Assembly (NCBI RefSeq): GCF_026226775.1 | Contig: NZ_JAKKOD010000001.1 | Span: forward strand, 986,501 to 1,050,500 | Length of the DNA: 64,000 bases | Reading direction: 5' to 3' | Origin: Avibacterium sp. 21-586 | GTDB taxonomy: Bacteria > Pseudomonadota > Gammaproteobacteria > Enterobacterales > Pasteurellaceae | Part shown: positions 9,729 through 17,131 of the stretch, one piece after another | Position numbering within the stretch: the first letter of the stretch is position 1 | How the letters are laid out: each line of letters opens with the position of its first letter | Notes under the pieces: generated by a model | What the model was told of the DNA's origin: nothing | Seen by the model: the letters and a program-made list of their open reading frames with translations, nothing else | The model's database searches: none | Made by a program: the position numbers and the translations under genes

Positions 9729-10522
9729 GTTTTATTCTAACAATCCTCTCATTAAACACAAGACTGGTTTACTTAATTTAGCGGAAGAACTTGGAAACAT
9801 ATCTCAAGCTTGCAAAACGATGGGAATGAGCCGGGATACGTTCTATCGTTATCAACAAGCTGTAGAACAAGGCGGTGTTGATGCATTACTGAATCAAACT
9901 CGTCGAGTACCGAACATCAAAAATCGAGTAGATGAAAAAGTTGAGCAAGCAGTCGTAAAATTTGCTCTTGATTTCCCCCGCGTATGGACAGGTTCGTGTG
10001 AGCAATGAACTTCGTAAGCAAGGTATTTTTGTATCTGCTGGTGGTGTTCGTTCTATTTGGCTACGTCATAATCTTGCTAACTTTAAACAGCGTTTAAATG
10101 CTCTCGAAAAAGAAGTTGCTGAAAAAGGTATTATCCTGAGTGAAAGCCAAGTTCAAGCTTTAGAACGTAAAAAAGACGGTGATATTGCATGTGGTGAAAT
10201 TGAGACGGCTCACCCTGGCTATTTAGGCTCACAAGATACCTTTTATGTAGGCAATTTAAAAGGCGTGGGACGTATTTATCAGCAAACGTTTGTTGATACT
10301 TATAGCAAGGTTGCTTTTGCGAAGCTCTACACGATGAAAACAGCAATTGCTGCTGCGGATATGTTAAATGATAAAGTGTTACCGTTCTTTGTGTCAAAAG
10401 GCTTACCAATATTGCGAATTTTAACAGGTAGGGGAAGCGAGTATTGTGGCAAGGTCGAAAATCATGATTACGAGCTGTACTTAGTGATTAATGATATTGA
10501 GCATACAAAAACTAAAGTAAAA
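9727..10522 (+). pseudogene. IS481-family transposase, frameshifted and truncated
   Basis: Starts at 9727 with an N-terminal helix-turn-helix region (LAEELGNISQACKTMGMSRDTFYRYQQ). One extra C in the run 9975-9979 shifts the frame after 'FALDFP'; the sequence resumes as 'AYGQVRVSNELRKQG' in the next frame. In the DDE core the first Asp is present (FVDTYSKV), but the second is Gly (ILTGRGSEYCG instead of the usual TDRGTEYC). The third acidic residue and the C-terminus are deleted after 'NDIEHTKTK'. Three independent lesions make it inactive. Confidence 0.9.
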
Positions 10523-10626
10523 TGTAGAAGATCAAAACCGCCTTTAATTGGCTTTATCTGCAACTCTAAAATACGCCTAAATGAGCGTTTATCTTTCAAT
10601 TCATTTTCAGAATAGTCTTTTTTCAT
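10523..10626 (-). pseudogene. Truncated Fic-family toxin, N-terminal 34 codons only
   Basis: On the minus strand an ATG at 10626 lies one base after the antitoxin stop codon, the usual antitoxin-toxin arrangement. The fragment reads MKKDYSENELKDKRSF, followed by 'RRILELQIKPIKGGFDLLH', which matches the helix before the Fic core in VbhT-like proteins. The frame then runs into IS481-type sequence, and the catalytic HPFxxGNG motif is absent. The toxin is therefore lost and only the antitoxin remains. Confidence 0.7.
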
Positions 10627-10627
10627 A

Positions 10628-10813
10628 TTATAGCCCTTTTTGCAAAGCTAATTCATATTCTTCACCAAATTCTTCTATTGTTAAATCACCATTGATAAAT
10701 TTATCCGCAATCTTTAACAAAGAATCTGATAATATTATCCCCTCTAAACCAACACTGGCTTTCGCATATTCTACGGCTTCACGTCTTTTTGCTTTTTCAG
10801 TTTCAGAAATCAT
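10628..10813 (-). CDS. VbhA-type antitoxin of a Fic toxin (orphan)
   Basis: A 61-residue protein with the class I Fic-inhibition motif S-x-x-x-E-G (S-V-G-L-E-G at about residues 20-25) in the setting 'AVEYAKASVGLEGI', much as in Bartonella VbhA. In that family the Glu of the inhibitory helix blocks ATP binding by the Fic AMP-transferase. A strong ribosome site (GGAGG) precedes the ATG. The partner toxin is truncated directly downstream by an IS481-type element, so this antitoxin has no cognate target at the locus. The reading frame is intact. Confidence 0.8.
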   Translation of the reverse strand: MISETEKAKRREAVEYAKASVGLEGIILSDSLLKIADKFINGDLTIEEFGEEYELALQKGL

Positions 10814-10952
10814 AATTTACCTCCACACTCAAAAGTTAAAATAGTGAATATATTATACACCATCAATAATTATACTGAACATTATTATCATAAGACTTTA
10901 GATATTTAATGGATTTTGTTTAGCGTTTCTTTGTTGTTGGTGTTTAGTTTTT

Positions 10953-11668
10953 GGGACTGTCCTAGATAACGACTAAAAACTTCATTTAGGTTAAAATATA
11001 TCTATGAGAAAAAGTCGTCTAAGTCAGCATAAACAAAATAAACTTATTGAGTTATTTGTTGCAGGTGTTACAGCAAGAACAGCCGCAGAGTTGGTCAATG
11101 TAAACAAAACAACGGCTGCATACTACTTTCATCGCTTACGTCTGCTCATCTATCAAAAAAGTCTTCATTTAGAGATGTTTGAAGGTGAAATTGAAGCAGA
11201 TGAAAGCTATTTCGGCGGTACTCGTAAAGGTAAGCGTGGTCGTGGTGCAGCAGGTAAAATTGCGGTATTCGGGCTTCTCAAGCGTAATGGCAAGGTTTAT
11301 ACTGTTGCAGTTCCGAATACTCAATCAGCCACCTTGTTACCTATTATTCGGGAACAAGTGAAGCCTGATAGTATTGTTTACACGGATACTTATCGTAGTT
11401 ATGATGTACTTGATGTAAGTGAATTTAGTCATTTTCGCATCAATCACAGTAGACATTTTGCTGAAAATCACAATCATATTAACGGAATTGAGAATTTTTG
11501 GCGTCAAGCAAACGCCATTTACGCAAGTTTAATGGTATTTAGAAAGCGCATTTTGAGCTTTATTTAAAGGAATGCGAATGGCGTTTTAATTACAGTGACA
11601 TAAAAACTAAAATTTCCATTTTAAAACAATTAGTTAAAGGAAGTTTGGTTTAGTTATCTAGGAGGGCC
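10953..11668 (+). mobile_element. IS1016-type insertion sequence (IS1595 family), copy 1
   Basis: A 716-base element whose ends carry the inverted sequence CCTAGATAAC (10961-10970 and its complement at 11650-11660). The outermost bases are GGGACTGT on the left and GGCCCT on the right. It is nearly identical to copy 2 at 12756-13471, which is inverted. No exact 8-bp target duplication is visible around it. Confidence 0.85.
11004..11653 (+). pseudogene. IS1016-type transposase, copy 1, frameshifted
   Basis: The open frame gives 187 residues (to 11567) with N-terminal helix-turn-helix (VTARTAAELVNVNKTTAAYYF) and the ISXO2-like DDE core (GEIEADESYFGG; 'IVYTDTYRSYD'; 'HINGIENFWRQA'). After 'WRQA' one base is missing compared with the expected 'KRHLRKFNGI' reading, and in that original frame a TAG follows 'FNGI' before 'KAHFELYLKECEWRFNY' resumes and ends at 11653. 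The C-terminus is thus lost twice over. Copy 2 has the same lesions. Confidence 0.85.
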
Positions 11669-11775
11669 ATAACTTCTCATATCGCTCCCTTATTATTAGC
11701 AATCAATATTTTAATCCCTTTCGTACAGGGCAATGTCTTTTGATCTGACGCAAAAAAACTTCGATGAGATTCCTA

Positions 11776-12663
11776 CTATTTTTCCCTTTTTGCTCTCGGG
11801 TGTGCGGAATCGTAAACCTGCGCTAAATGTTGGAAATCAAGGTGGGTGTAAATTTGTGTAGTAGAAAGATTGCTATGCCCGAGTAATTCTTGCACTACGC
11901 GCAAATCAGAACTACTTTCAAGCATATGCGTAGCAAAGGAATGGCGAAGTTTGTGGGGGTTCAAATGGCTAGATAGCCCTTGTTTAATGCCCCACACTTC
12001 CATACGTTTTTGGATTGAGCGATGGCTCATTCGATTGCCAAGCTGGCTAACGAACAACGCCTCATCTTTTGGATTAAATAACAAACGCACTTTTAGCCAT
12101 TGTTGAAGCGCGTGTGAAGCATAGCGCCCGAAAGGTAAAATTCGCTCTTTATTACCCTTTCCGATCACTCGCACTTCACGCACACGCAGGTTGATACTAT
12201 TCAAATTCAAACCTTGTAACTCGGATAAACGCAAACCAGAACTATACATCAGCTCCAACATAGCTTTATCACGCAAGTCTATTGGCTCTTTACTGTCATT
12301 GGCTAATAATTGTTGAACCTGTTCGTTATCCAAATTTTTTGGTAAATGTTTACCTTGCTTGGGAGCGGAAACGCCAACAGCTGGATTCACAAAAAGCGTG
12401 CCTTGCTGAACGAGAAAGCTCAAAAATTGGCGTAATGCAGATAAACGTAAGGCTAAACTTTTTTCGTGCAAGCCTGCTTTTTTACTTTGTGCTAGCACAA
12501 ACCTCACTACACTTGGTGTAACTTGTTGCCAGTGAGAAATCTCATTTTCCTGCAACAACGCCACCACCGCCTCAAGCTGACGCTGATAATTGCTCAATGT
12601 ATGTGGGCTTACCTGCCGTTCAATGCGTAGATACTTCCAGTATTTTTCAAGCTGCTGTTGCAT
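11776..12663 (-). CDS. xerC: Tyrosine recombinase XerC
   Basis: Site-specific recombinase that, with XerD, resolves chromosome dimers at dif. The 295-residue protein has the N-terminal SAM-like core-binding domain (about 1-90) and a complete catalytic set: Arg in [10 protein letters not shown], Lys in 'VIGKGNKER', H-x-L-R in [14 protein letters not shown], His in [16 protein letters not shown] and the nucleophilic Tyr in the same segment. It is intact although both flanks carry decayed, inverted IS1016-type copies, which suggests selection for function. No other xerC is in the window, so it is probably the host's own copy. Confidence 0.92.
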   Translation of the reverse strand: MQQQLEKYWKYLRIERQVSPHTLSNYQRQLEAVVALLQENEISHWQQVTPSVVRFVLAQSKKAGLHEKSLALRLSALRQFLSFLVQQGTLFVNPAVGVSAPKQGKHLPKNLDNEQVQQLLANDSKEPIDLRDKAMLELMYSSGLRLSELQGLNLNSINLRVREVRVIGKGNKERILPFGRYASHALQQWLKVRLLFNPKDEALFVSQLGNRMSHRSIQKRMEVWGIKQGLSSHLNPHKLRHSFATHMLESSSDLRVVQELLGHSNLSTTQIYTHLDFQHLAQVYDSAHPRAKREK

Positions 12664-12755
12664 TTATGATAACCTTCCATTGGTCAATAAAAATACTATA
12701 ATTGCATGAATCTTGGTATGACAATTAACATAAATAATAACGCAAATTTTATTTT

Positions 12756-13471
12756 GGGACCCTCCTAGATAACTAAACCAAACTTCCTTTAACTAATTGT
12801 TTTAAAATGGAAATTTTAGTTTTTATGTCACTGTAATTAAAACGCCATTCGCATTCCTTTAAATAAAGCTCAAAATGCGCTTTCTAAATACCATTAAACT
12901 TGCGTAAATGGCGTTTGCTTGACGCCAAAAATTCTCAATTCCGTTAATATGATTGTGATTTTCAGCAAAATGTCTACTGTGATTGATGCGAAAATGACTA
13001 AATTCACTTACATCAAGTACATCATAACTACGATAAGTATCCGTGTAAACAATACTATCAGGCTTCACTTGTTCCCGAATAATAGGTAACAAGGTGGCTG
13101 ATTGAGTATTCGGAACTGCAACAGTATAAACCTTGCCATTACGCTTGAGAAGCCCGAATACCGCAATTTTACCTGCTGCACCACGACCACGCTTACCTTT
13201 ACGAGTACCGCCGAAATAGCTTTCATCTGCTTCAATTTCACCTTCAAACATCTCTAAATGAAGACTTTTTTGATAGATGAGCAGACGTAAGCGATGAAAG
13301 TAGTATGCAGCCGTTGTTTTGTTTACATTGACCAACTCTGCGGCTGCCCTTGCCGTAACACCTGCAACAAATAGCTCAATAAGTTTATTTTGTTTATGCT
13401 GACTTAGACGACTTTTTCTCATAGATATATTTTAACCTAAATGAAGTTTTTAGTCGTTATCTAGGGCGGCC
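12756..13471 (-). mobile_element. IS1016-type insertion sequence (IS1595 family), copy 2
   Basis: Same 716-base length as copy 1, in opposite orientation. Its ends are GGGACCCT-CCTAGATAAC at 12756 and the complement of GGCCGC-CCTAGATAAC at 13471. The flanks TTTATTTT (12748-12755) and CTTATTTT (13473-13480) are alike at 7 of 8 positions but offset by one base from the element end, so a target duplication is not proven. Confidence 0.85.
12773..13422 (-). pseudogene. IS1016-type transposase, copy 2, frameshifted
   Basis: Differs from copy 1 in the coding part by three clustered substitutions (TART becomes TARA in the helix-turn-helix region, plus silent changes). It has the same one-base frameshift after 'WRQA' and the same TAG in the original frame. 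The open part is 12859-13422 (187 residues). Sharing both lesions means the two copies derive from one already damaged element, moved in trans or copied by recombination. Confidence 0.85.
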
Positions 13472-13491
13472 TCTTATTTTACAAATTTTCA

Positions 13492-13519
13492 TTGTAAAAA
13501 AATATTTATTCTTTATAAT
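13492..13519 (+). promoter_or_regulatory. Promoter of the ZorA-like operon
   Basis: TTGTAA (13492-13497), a 16-base spacer and a perfect TATAAT (13514-13519), about 60 bases before the first gene and just outside the IS1016-type copy. Confidence 0.65.
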
Positions 13520-13580
13520 ATTCCGCCATTTACATTCCTTAAAAATAAATCTCATTCCCATTTTATAAGGTGCCAAAGTA

Positions 13581-15518
13581 ATGTTATCTATTAAACAAAT
13601 CGAAAGTCTATTAACAACTATATCACCTGATAAAATTACATACTATTTTTATATTGTACTCATTGTTACTTTCTCTATTGGCTTATTATCTACGTTTCTC
13701 CCTAACTCCAGAAAAGAAAGTACAGTACCTAACTTATTAACTTCTCTAGGTATATTAGGTACTTTCACGGGAATTGTTGTAGGATTATTAAATTTCAACA
13801 TAGACAATATTGATCAAAGCATTAATACATTATTAGCAGGAATGAAAACTGCTTTTTTAACTAGTGTAATTGGTTTATTATTATCCATTTGTTTAAAAAT
13901 CACTTACCCCTTACTTAGGGACATTATTAGAAATATTTTCTACAAGAAAAATAATAAACAAGAGCAATCTCTCGACATTGATAAGATAATAAATAATATT
14001 TATCTTCAAACTGATATATTACAGCAGCAAGGAAAAAGTATTGAACAGCTCACACTATCTCTAGGTGGAGATAATGAGAGTAGTGTCATTGACCAATTAA
14101 AACTTTTAAGAACTGATTTATCTGATAAAAATAAAACTCTTGCCTCTCAAATTGAACCAATTATAACTAATAGTAACGCTATATTAGAAGTTATGGAGAA
14201 ATCCCATACTAAACAATTAACTTTCCAATCAGCTCTATGGGATAAGTTAGAAGGTACTTTCTCTTTTCAAAACTCAATTCTAGATAAATTAGAAAACTTC
14301 CCTTCTTTCCAAGATACCATTTTAAGCAAATTTGAAGACTCCTTATCTTCCCAAGCTGCTATGTTAGGTAAACTAGAAAAATCTTCAGCATTTCAAGATA
14401 CTATTTTAGATAAACTAGAGAACTTTTCATCTTTCCAAACTACACTTTGGGATAAATTAGAAAACTTTAGCCAGCTTCTATCCAGATCGGCAACTGAGGC
14501 CGTTATACAAGCATTAAACAATGTTATTTCTGACTTCAATAAGAATTTAACAGAACAATTTGGAGAGAATTTTAAGGAATTAAATAAGGCTGTTGGTGAT
14601 CTATTAAATTGGCAAGTTCATTACAAGCAACAACTCAATGAGATGATCAATCTATTTGATAAAAAAATCAGTTCATTATCTCAAACTGAACAAGCTATAT
14701 TGAACATTGAAAACTCAGCAAAATCAATTCCTGTATTAATTAATGAATTAAGTGAAGTCATTCAATTTAACCAACAGCAAATTAAAGGATTAAATATCCA
14801 TCTCGAAGCATTCTCTGAATTGAAAGAAAATGCTGTTAGATCAATTCCTGAAATTCAGAATCAGATATCATTAATGCTAAAAAATACTTCTTCAGCTAAC
14901 CAAGAATTCATTGATGTAATAAAAGAAAATAGTCAAATTTTTAGTCATTCTTTATCGCAATCATCTGAACAATTTATTGAATCAGTAACAAAGAGCGGTC
15001 AAAACTTTACGACTTCTTTAGTAACATCATCTACGCAATTAACAGACTCAATTGATAAAAACCAACAGCAACTAATTCAACAATCTAATATATTAGAGCA
15101 GAATTCTCAAGTAATGGTGAAACATCAAAAATCTCTTGTAGAACAACAACAAAAATCTATTGAACAAATTATGACTTTCATCTCGGAATGGCAAAAAAAA
15201 TTAGATACACATACAACAGATGTTCAACAACGCTTTACTCAATCTTTGGATAAAATGATGCAAATACATATGGAAGAAAATTCAAGATTGATGGGGCGTC
15301 TAGAGAAGGAAAGTGAATCTGCGTTAATTCGTACGGGCGAAAGTATAGATAAGCAAATCAAAGCATTAGATAAAGCACTTGAAACAGAATTAGAACGTGT
15401 TATTGGTGATATGGGACGTGCGCTAGGTTCAATCAGCGGTCAATTTACTAAAGATTATAAAAGTCTTGTCGATGCAATGAATCGTATTGTTAGCCAATCA
15501 AATAAAAGGGGCTATTAA
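13581..15518 (+). CDS. ZorA-like MotA/ExbB-family membrane protein with long tail
   Basis: First gene of a three-gene unit that matches type II Zorya anti-phage systems. The 645-residue protein has three hydrophobic segments near residues 20-42, 50-71 and 84-106; 'LLTSLGILGTFTGIVVGLL' and 'MKTAFLTSVIGLLLSI' are typical of MotA/TolQ/ExbB proton-channel subunits. Residues 120-645 form a very long, hydrophilic, heptad-rich cytoplasmic tail rich in Gln, Ser and Asn. About six tandem 15-residue repeats lie at 213-298. AAGG precedes the ATG by ten bases. Its stop overlaps the start of the next gene (TAATG). No lesions are seen. It could instead be a related but distinct defence MotAB module. Confidence 0.78.
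   Translation: MLSIKQIESLLTTISPDKITYYFYIVLIVTFSIGLLSTFLPNSRKESTVPNLLTSLGILGTFTGIVVGLLNFNIDNIDQSINTLLAGMKTAFLTSVIGLLLSICLKITYPLLRDIIRNIFYKKNNKQEQSLDIDKIINNIYLQTDILQQQGKSIEQLTLSLGGDNESSVIDQLKLLRTDLSDKNKTLASQIEPIITNSNAILEVMEKSHTKQLTFQSALWDKLEGTFSFQNSILDKLENFPSFQDTILSKFEDSLSSQAAMLGKLEKSSAFQDTILDKLENFSSFQTTLWDKLENFSQLLSRSATEAVIQALNNVISDFNKNLTEQFGENFKELNKAVGDLLNWQVHYKQQLNEMINLFDKKISSLSQTEQAILNIENSAKSIPVLINELSEVIQFNQQQIKGLNIHLEAFSELKENAVRSIPEIQNQISLMLKNTSSANQEFIDVIKENSQIFSHSLSQSSEQFIESVTKSGQNFTTSLVTSSTQLTDSIDKNQQQLIQQSNILEQNSQVMVKHQKSLVEQQQKSIEQIMTFISEWQKKLDTHTTDVQQRFTQSLDKMMQIHMEENSRLMGRLEKESESALIRTGESIDKQIKALDKALETELERVIGDMGRALGSISGQFTKDYKSLVDAMNRIVSQSNKRGY
14217..14474 (+). repeat. Six tandem ~15-codon repeats in the ZorA-like tail
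   Basis: The protein pattern is (S)FQxx(I/L)(L/W)xK(L/F)E(N/D/K)xxx. Units read LTFQSALWDKLEGTF, SFQNSILDKLENFP, SFQDTILSKFEDSLS, SQAAMLGKLEKSSA, FQDTILDKLENFSS and FQTTLWDKLENFSQ. The DNA has diverged between units, so the array is not a fresh slippage product. Confidence 0.8.
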
Positions 15519-16207
15519 TGAATATTAACCTCTCTAAATTAATCAAATCAGATAATCGTGAAGACTCACAATGGTTACCTGTATCAGATCTAATGTCTGG
15601 CTTAATGATTTTATTTTTGTTTATTGCTATCGGATTTATTCTTAATACAAAAAAGGTAGCTGAAAATTATCAAGATAAACAAAAGCAAATTTACCAAGCT
15701 CTAGAAAAAGAATTTTTCTATGATTTAACATACTGGAAAGCTAAAATCGATCAAAGTACTTTAACTTTTATATTCACTGATCCTGAAGTGTTATTCAAAA
15801 CAGGAGATGCTACATTACAAGAACGTTTTAAACTCATTTTAAATGAATTTTTCCCAAGATACATAAAAGTGATTGATCACTATCAAGACTCAATTGAAGA
15901 AGTTCGGATAGAAGGACATACTAGCAGTGAATGGAATGCGTTTTCTCAAGAAGATGAGGCTTATTTTGAAAATATGCGTTTATCTCAAGATAGAACAAGG
16001 GCCGTTTTATATTATATTTACAACCTTTCTGAAGTAGAAAAATATCGTTCTTGGATGAAGGAAAATATCTCTGCCGTTGGATTATCGTCATCAAAAATAA
16101 TTAAAGATAGTGATGGAAATGAAAATAAAGAAGCTTCAAAACGTGTAACTTTCCGTATTATCACAAATGCAGAAGAGCAACTTCGTAAACTATCGGAGAT
16201 GAAATAA
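15518..16207 (+). CDS. ZorB-like MotB/OmpA-family protein
   Basis: The 229-residue protein has one N-terminal membrane segment (about 26-44) preceded by the motif 'WLPVSDLMSGLM'; the Asp at about residue 24 is placed like the proton-accepting Asp of MotB and ZorB. The C-terminal domain has the OmpA/MotB peptidoglycan-binding pattern ('VRIEGHTSSEW', then 'NMRLSQDRTRAVLYYI'). In Zorya the ZorA5-ZorB2 complex is a proton-driven motor anchored to the wall. Its start overlaps the stop of the upstream gene by one base, and its own stop overlaps the downstream start in the same way (TAATG), indicating translational coupling and a fixed stoichiometry. Confidence 0.8.
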   Translation: MNINLSKLIKSDNREDSQWLPVSDLMSGLMILFLFIAIGFILNTKKVAENYQDKQKQIYQALEKEFFYDLTYWKAKIDQSTLTFIFTDPEVLFKTGDATLQERFKLILNEFFPRYIKVIDHYQDSIEEVRIEGHTSSEWNAFSQEDEAYFENMRLSQDRTRAVLYYIYNLSEVEKYRSWMKENISAVGLSSSKIIKDSDGNENKEASKRVTFRIITNAEEQLRKLSEMK

Positions 16208-17043
16208 TGAAATTAAATGTTAAATTTTCTTCTCTATACGCTTCTGCAAGAAAAATGGGGATAGAAAACTTTATCGATTTTTCTGTCAATCTTAATTCAA
16301 TCCCAATAGATATTCACGTTGAGCCTTTAAGCAGCCCAAAAGGTGTTGAGGTGCCGATTAGTGCTGTAAGTATCGATCCTAATTCAGGTATCTTTAGCTA
16401 TCAAGGTAAGCATATTATTTTATTCATTCCAGATCATAGCTTTAATTATGAAGAAGCCTTACAAAATCCTAAAGAAAAAGGAAACAAATTTCATCTAACT
16501 GAATGCATAACATTATCTAAAATGCGTGCTAGCGGACGCTTCAGACGCTACTTTGCAACAACAAATACAAACGGGCAATTTGAAATATTTAATTCTTCTG
16601 GAGAACGAGCGGAAGTACCACTATCGGTATGTCGAAATTGTCTTTCACAGCTTAACTATAAAAATTACATCAGCAACAGGCAAGTCTTTAATGAATTTAC
16701 TCTCGCTGAGTTCTTTAAGCATTATGAAACTAAATTTGGTCGTATTCCAGAAAATGTGGGACAAGACGAAGGTGGATATACAGAAGATTGGCAAGAAGTT
16801 TCATTAACATATAGACGATCAGTCAGTTTTCGTTGTGAAGAGTGTAGTGTAAATTTATACGGTTTTCAATATTTACTTGATGCCCACCATAAAAACGGTG
16901 TTAAACAAGATAACCGCCCACAGAATCTAAAAGCAGTGTGTAAATTGTGTCATAGCTTAGAACCTGAACACGAGCATATGACTATTTCAGAAAGCTATCG
17001 TAGCCAAATCGAAAATTTAAGGCGTGTACAAAATATCACTTAA
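16207..17043 (+). CDS. HNH endonuclease, ZorE-like effector
   Basis: Third gene of the unit, 278 residues. The C-terminal third is an HNH/zinc-finger nuclease: CxxC at about 210/213, DAHHKNGV with the catalytic His pair near 227-228, Asn near 240 in 'RPQNLKAVC' and CxxCH at 245-249. A further CxxC pair lies at 142/145. The first 140 residues match nothing I recognise and may bind a partner or DNA. Type II Zorya uses an HNH nuclease, ZorE, as the DNA-degrading effector, which fits the position after ZorAB. The frame is intact. Assignment to ZorE rests on context plus the HNH domain. Confidence 0.75.
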   Translation: MKLNVKFSSLYASARKMGIENFIDFSVNLNSIPIDIHVEPLSSPKGVEVPISAVSIDPNSGIFSYQGKHIILFIPDHSFNYEEALQNPKEKGNKFHLTECITLSKMRASGRFRRYFATTNTNGQFEIFNSSGERAEVPLSVCRNCLSQLNYKNYISNRQVFNEFTLAEFFKHYETKFGRIPENVGQDEGGYTEDWQEVSLTYRRSVSFRCEECSVNLYGFQYLLDAHHKNGVKQDNRPQNLKAVCKLCHSLEPEHEHMTISESYRSQIENLRRVQNIT

Positions 17044-17063
17044 ATAATATTTTTCTGAATACA

Positions 17064-17088
17064 CAAAAAGCCCCGCTTTTGCGAGGCT
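17064..17088 (-). terminator. Terminator of clpB
   Basis: On the minus strand AGCCTCGC-AAAA-GCGGGGCT is followed by TTTTTG. It lies between the convergent ZorE-like gene and clpB. Confidence 0.75.
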
Positions 17089-17131
17089 CTAGTTTCCGCA
17101 TTAATAAAGTGCGGTGCTTTTTAGGGAAGAA

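Larger units (their letters stand above)
9624..10522 (+). mobile_element. IS481-family insertion sequence remnant, right part lost
   Basis: The left boundary is where integrase homology stops (9623/9624); the element begins TGTAGAAGATCA. The right end is missing: transposase homology stops at about 10522 and Fic-toxin sequence begins. The same 12-mer TGTAGAAGATCA occurs at both junctions in direct orientation (9624-9635 and 10523-10534). Confidence 0.75.

Noticed and set aside
10581-10844. Plus-strand 87-codon frame over the antitoxin
   Set aside because: It is the complement of the VbhA-like gene and of its leader, without coding features.
12748-13480. 8-bp target duplication around IS1016-type copy 2
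   Set aside because: TTTATTTT and CTTATTTT differ at one base and are offset from the element end; such A/T runs are common here.
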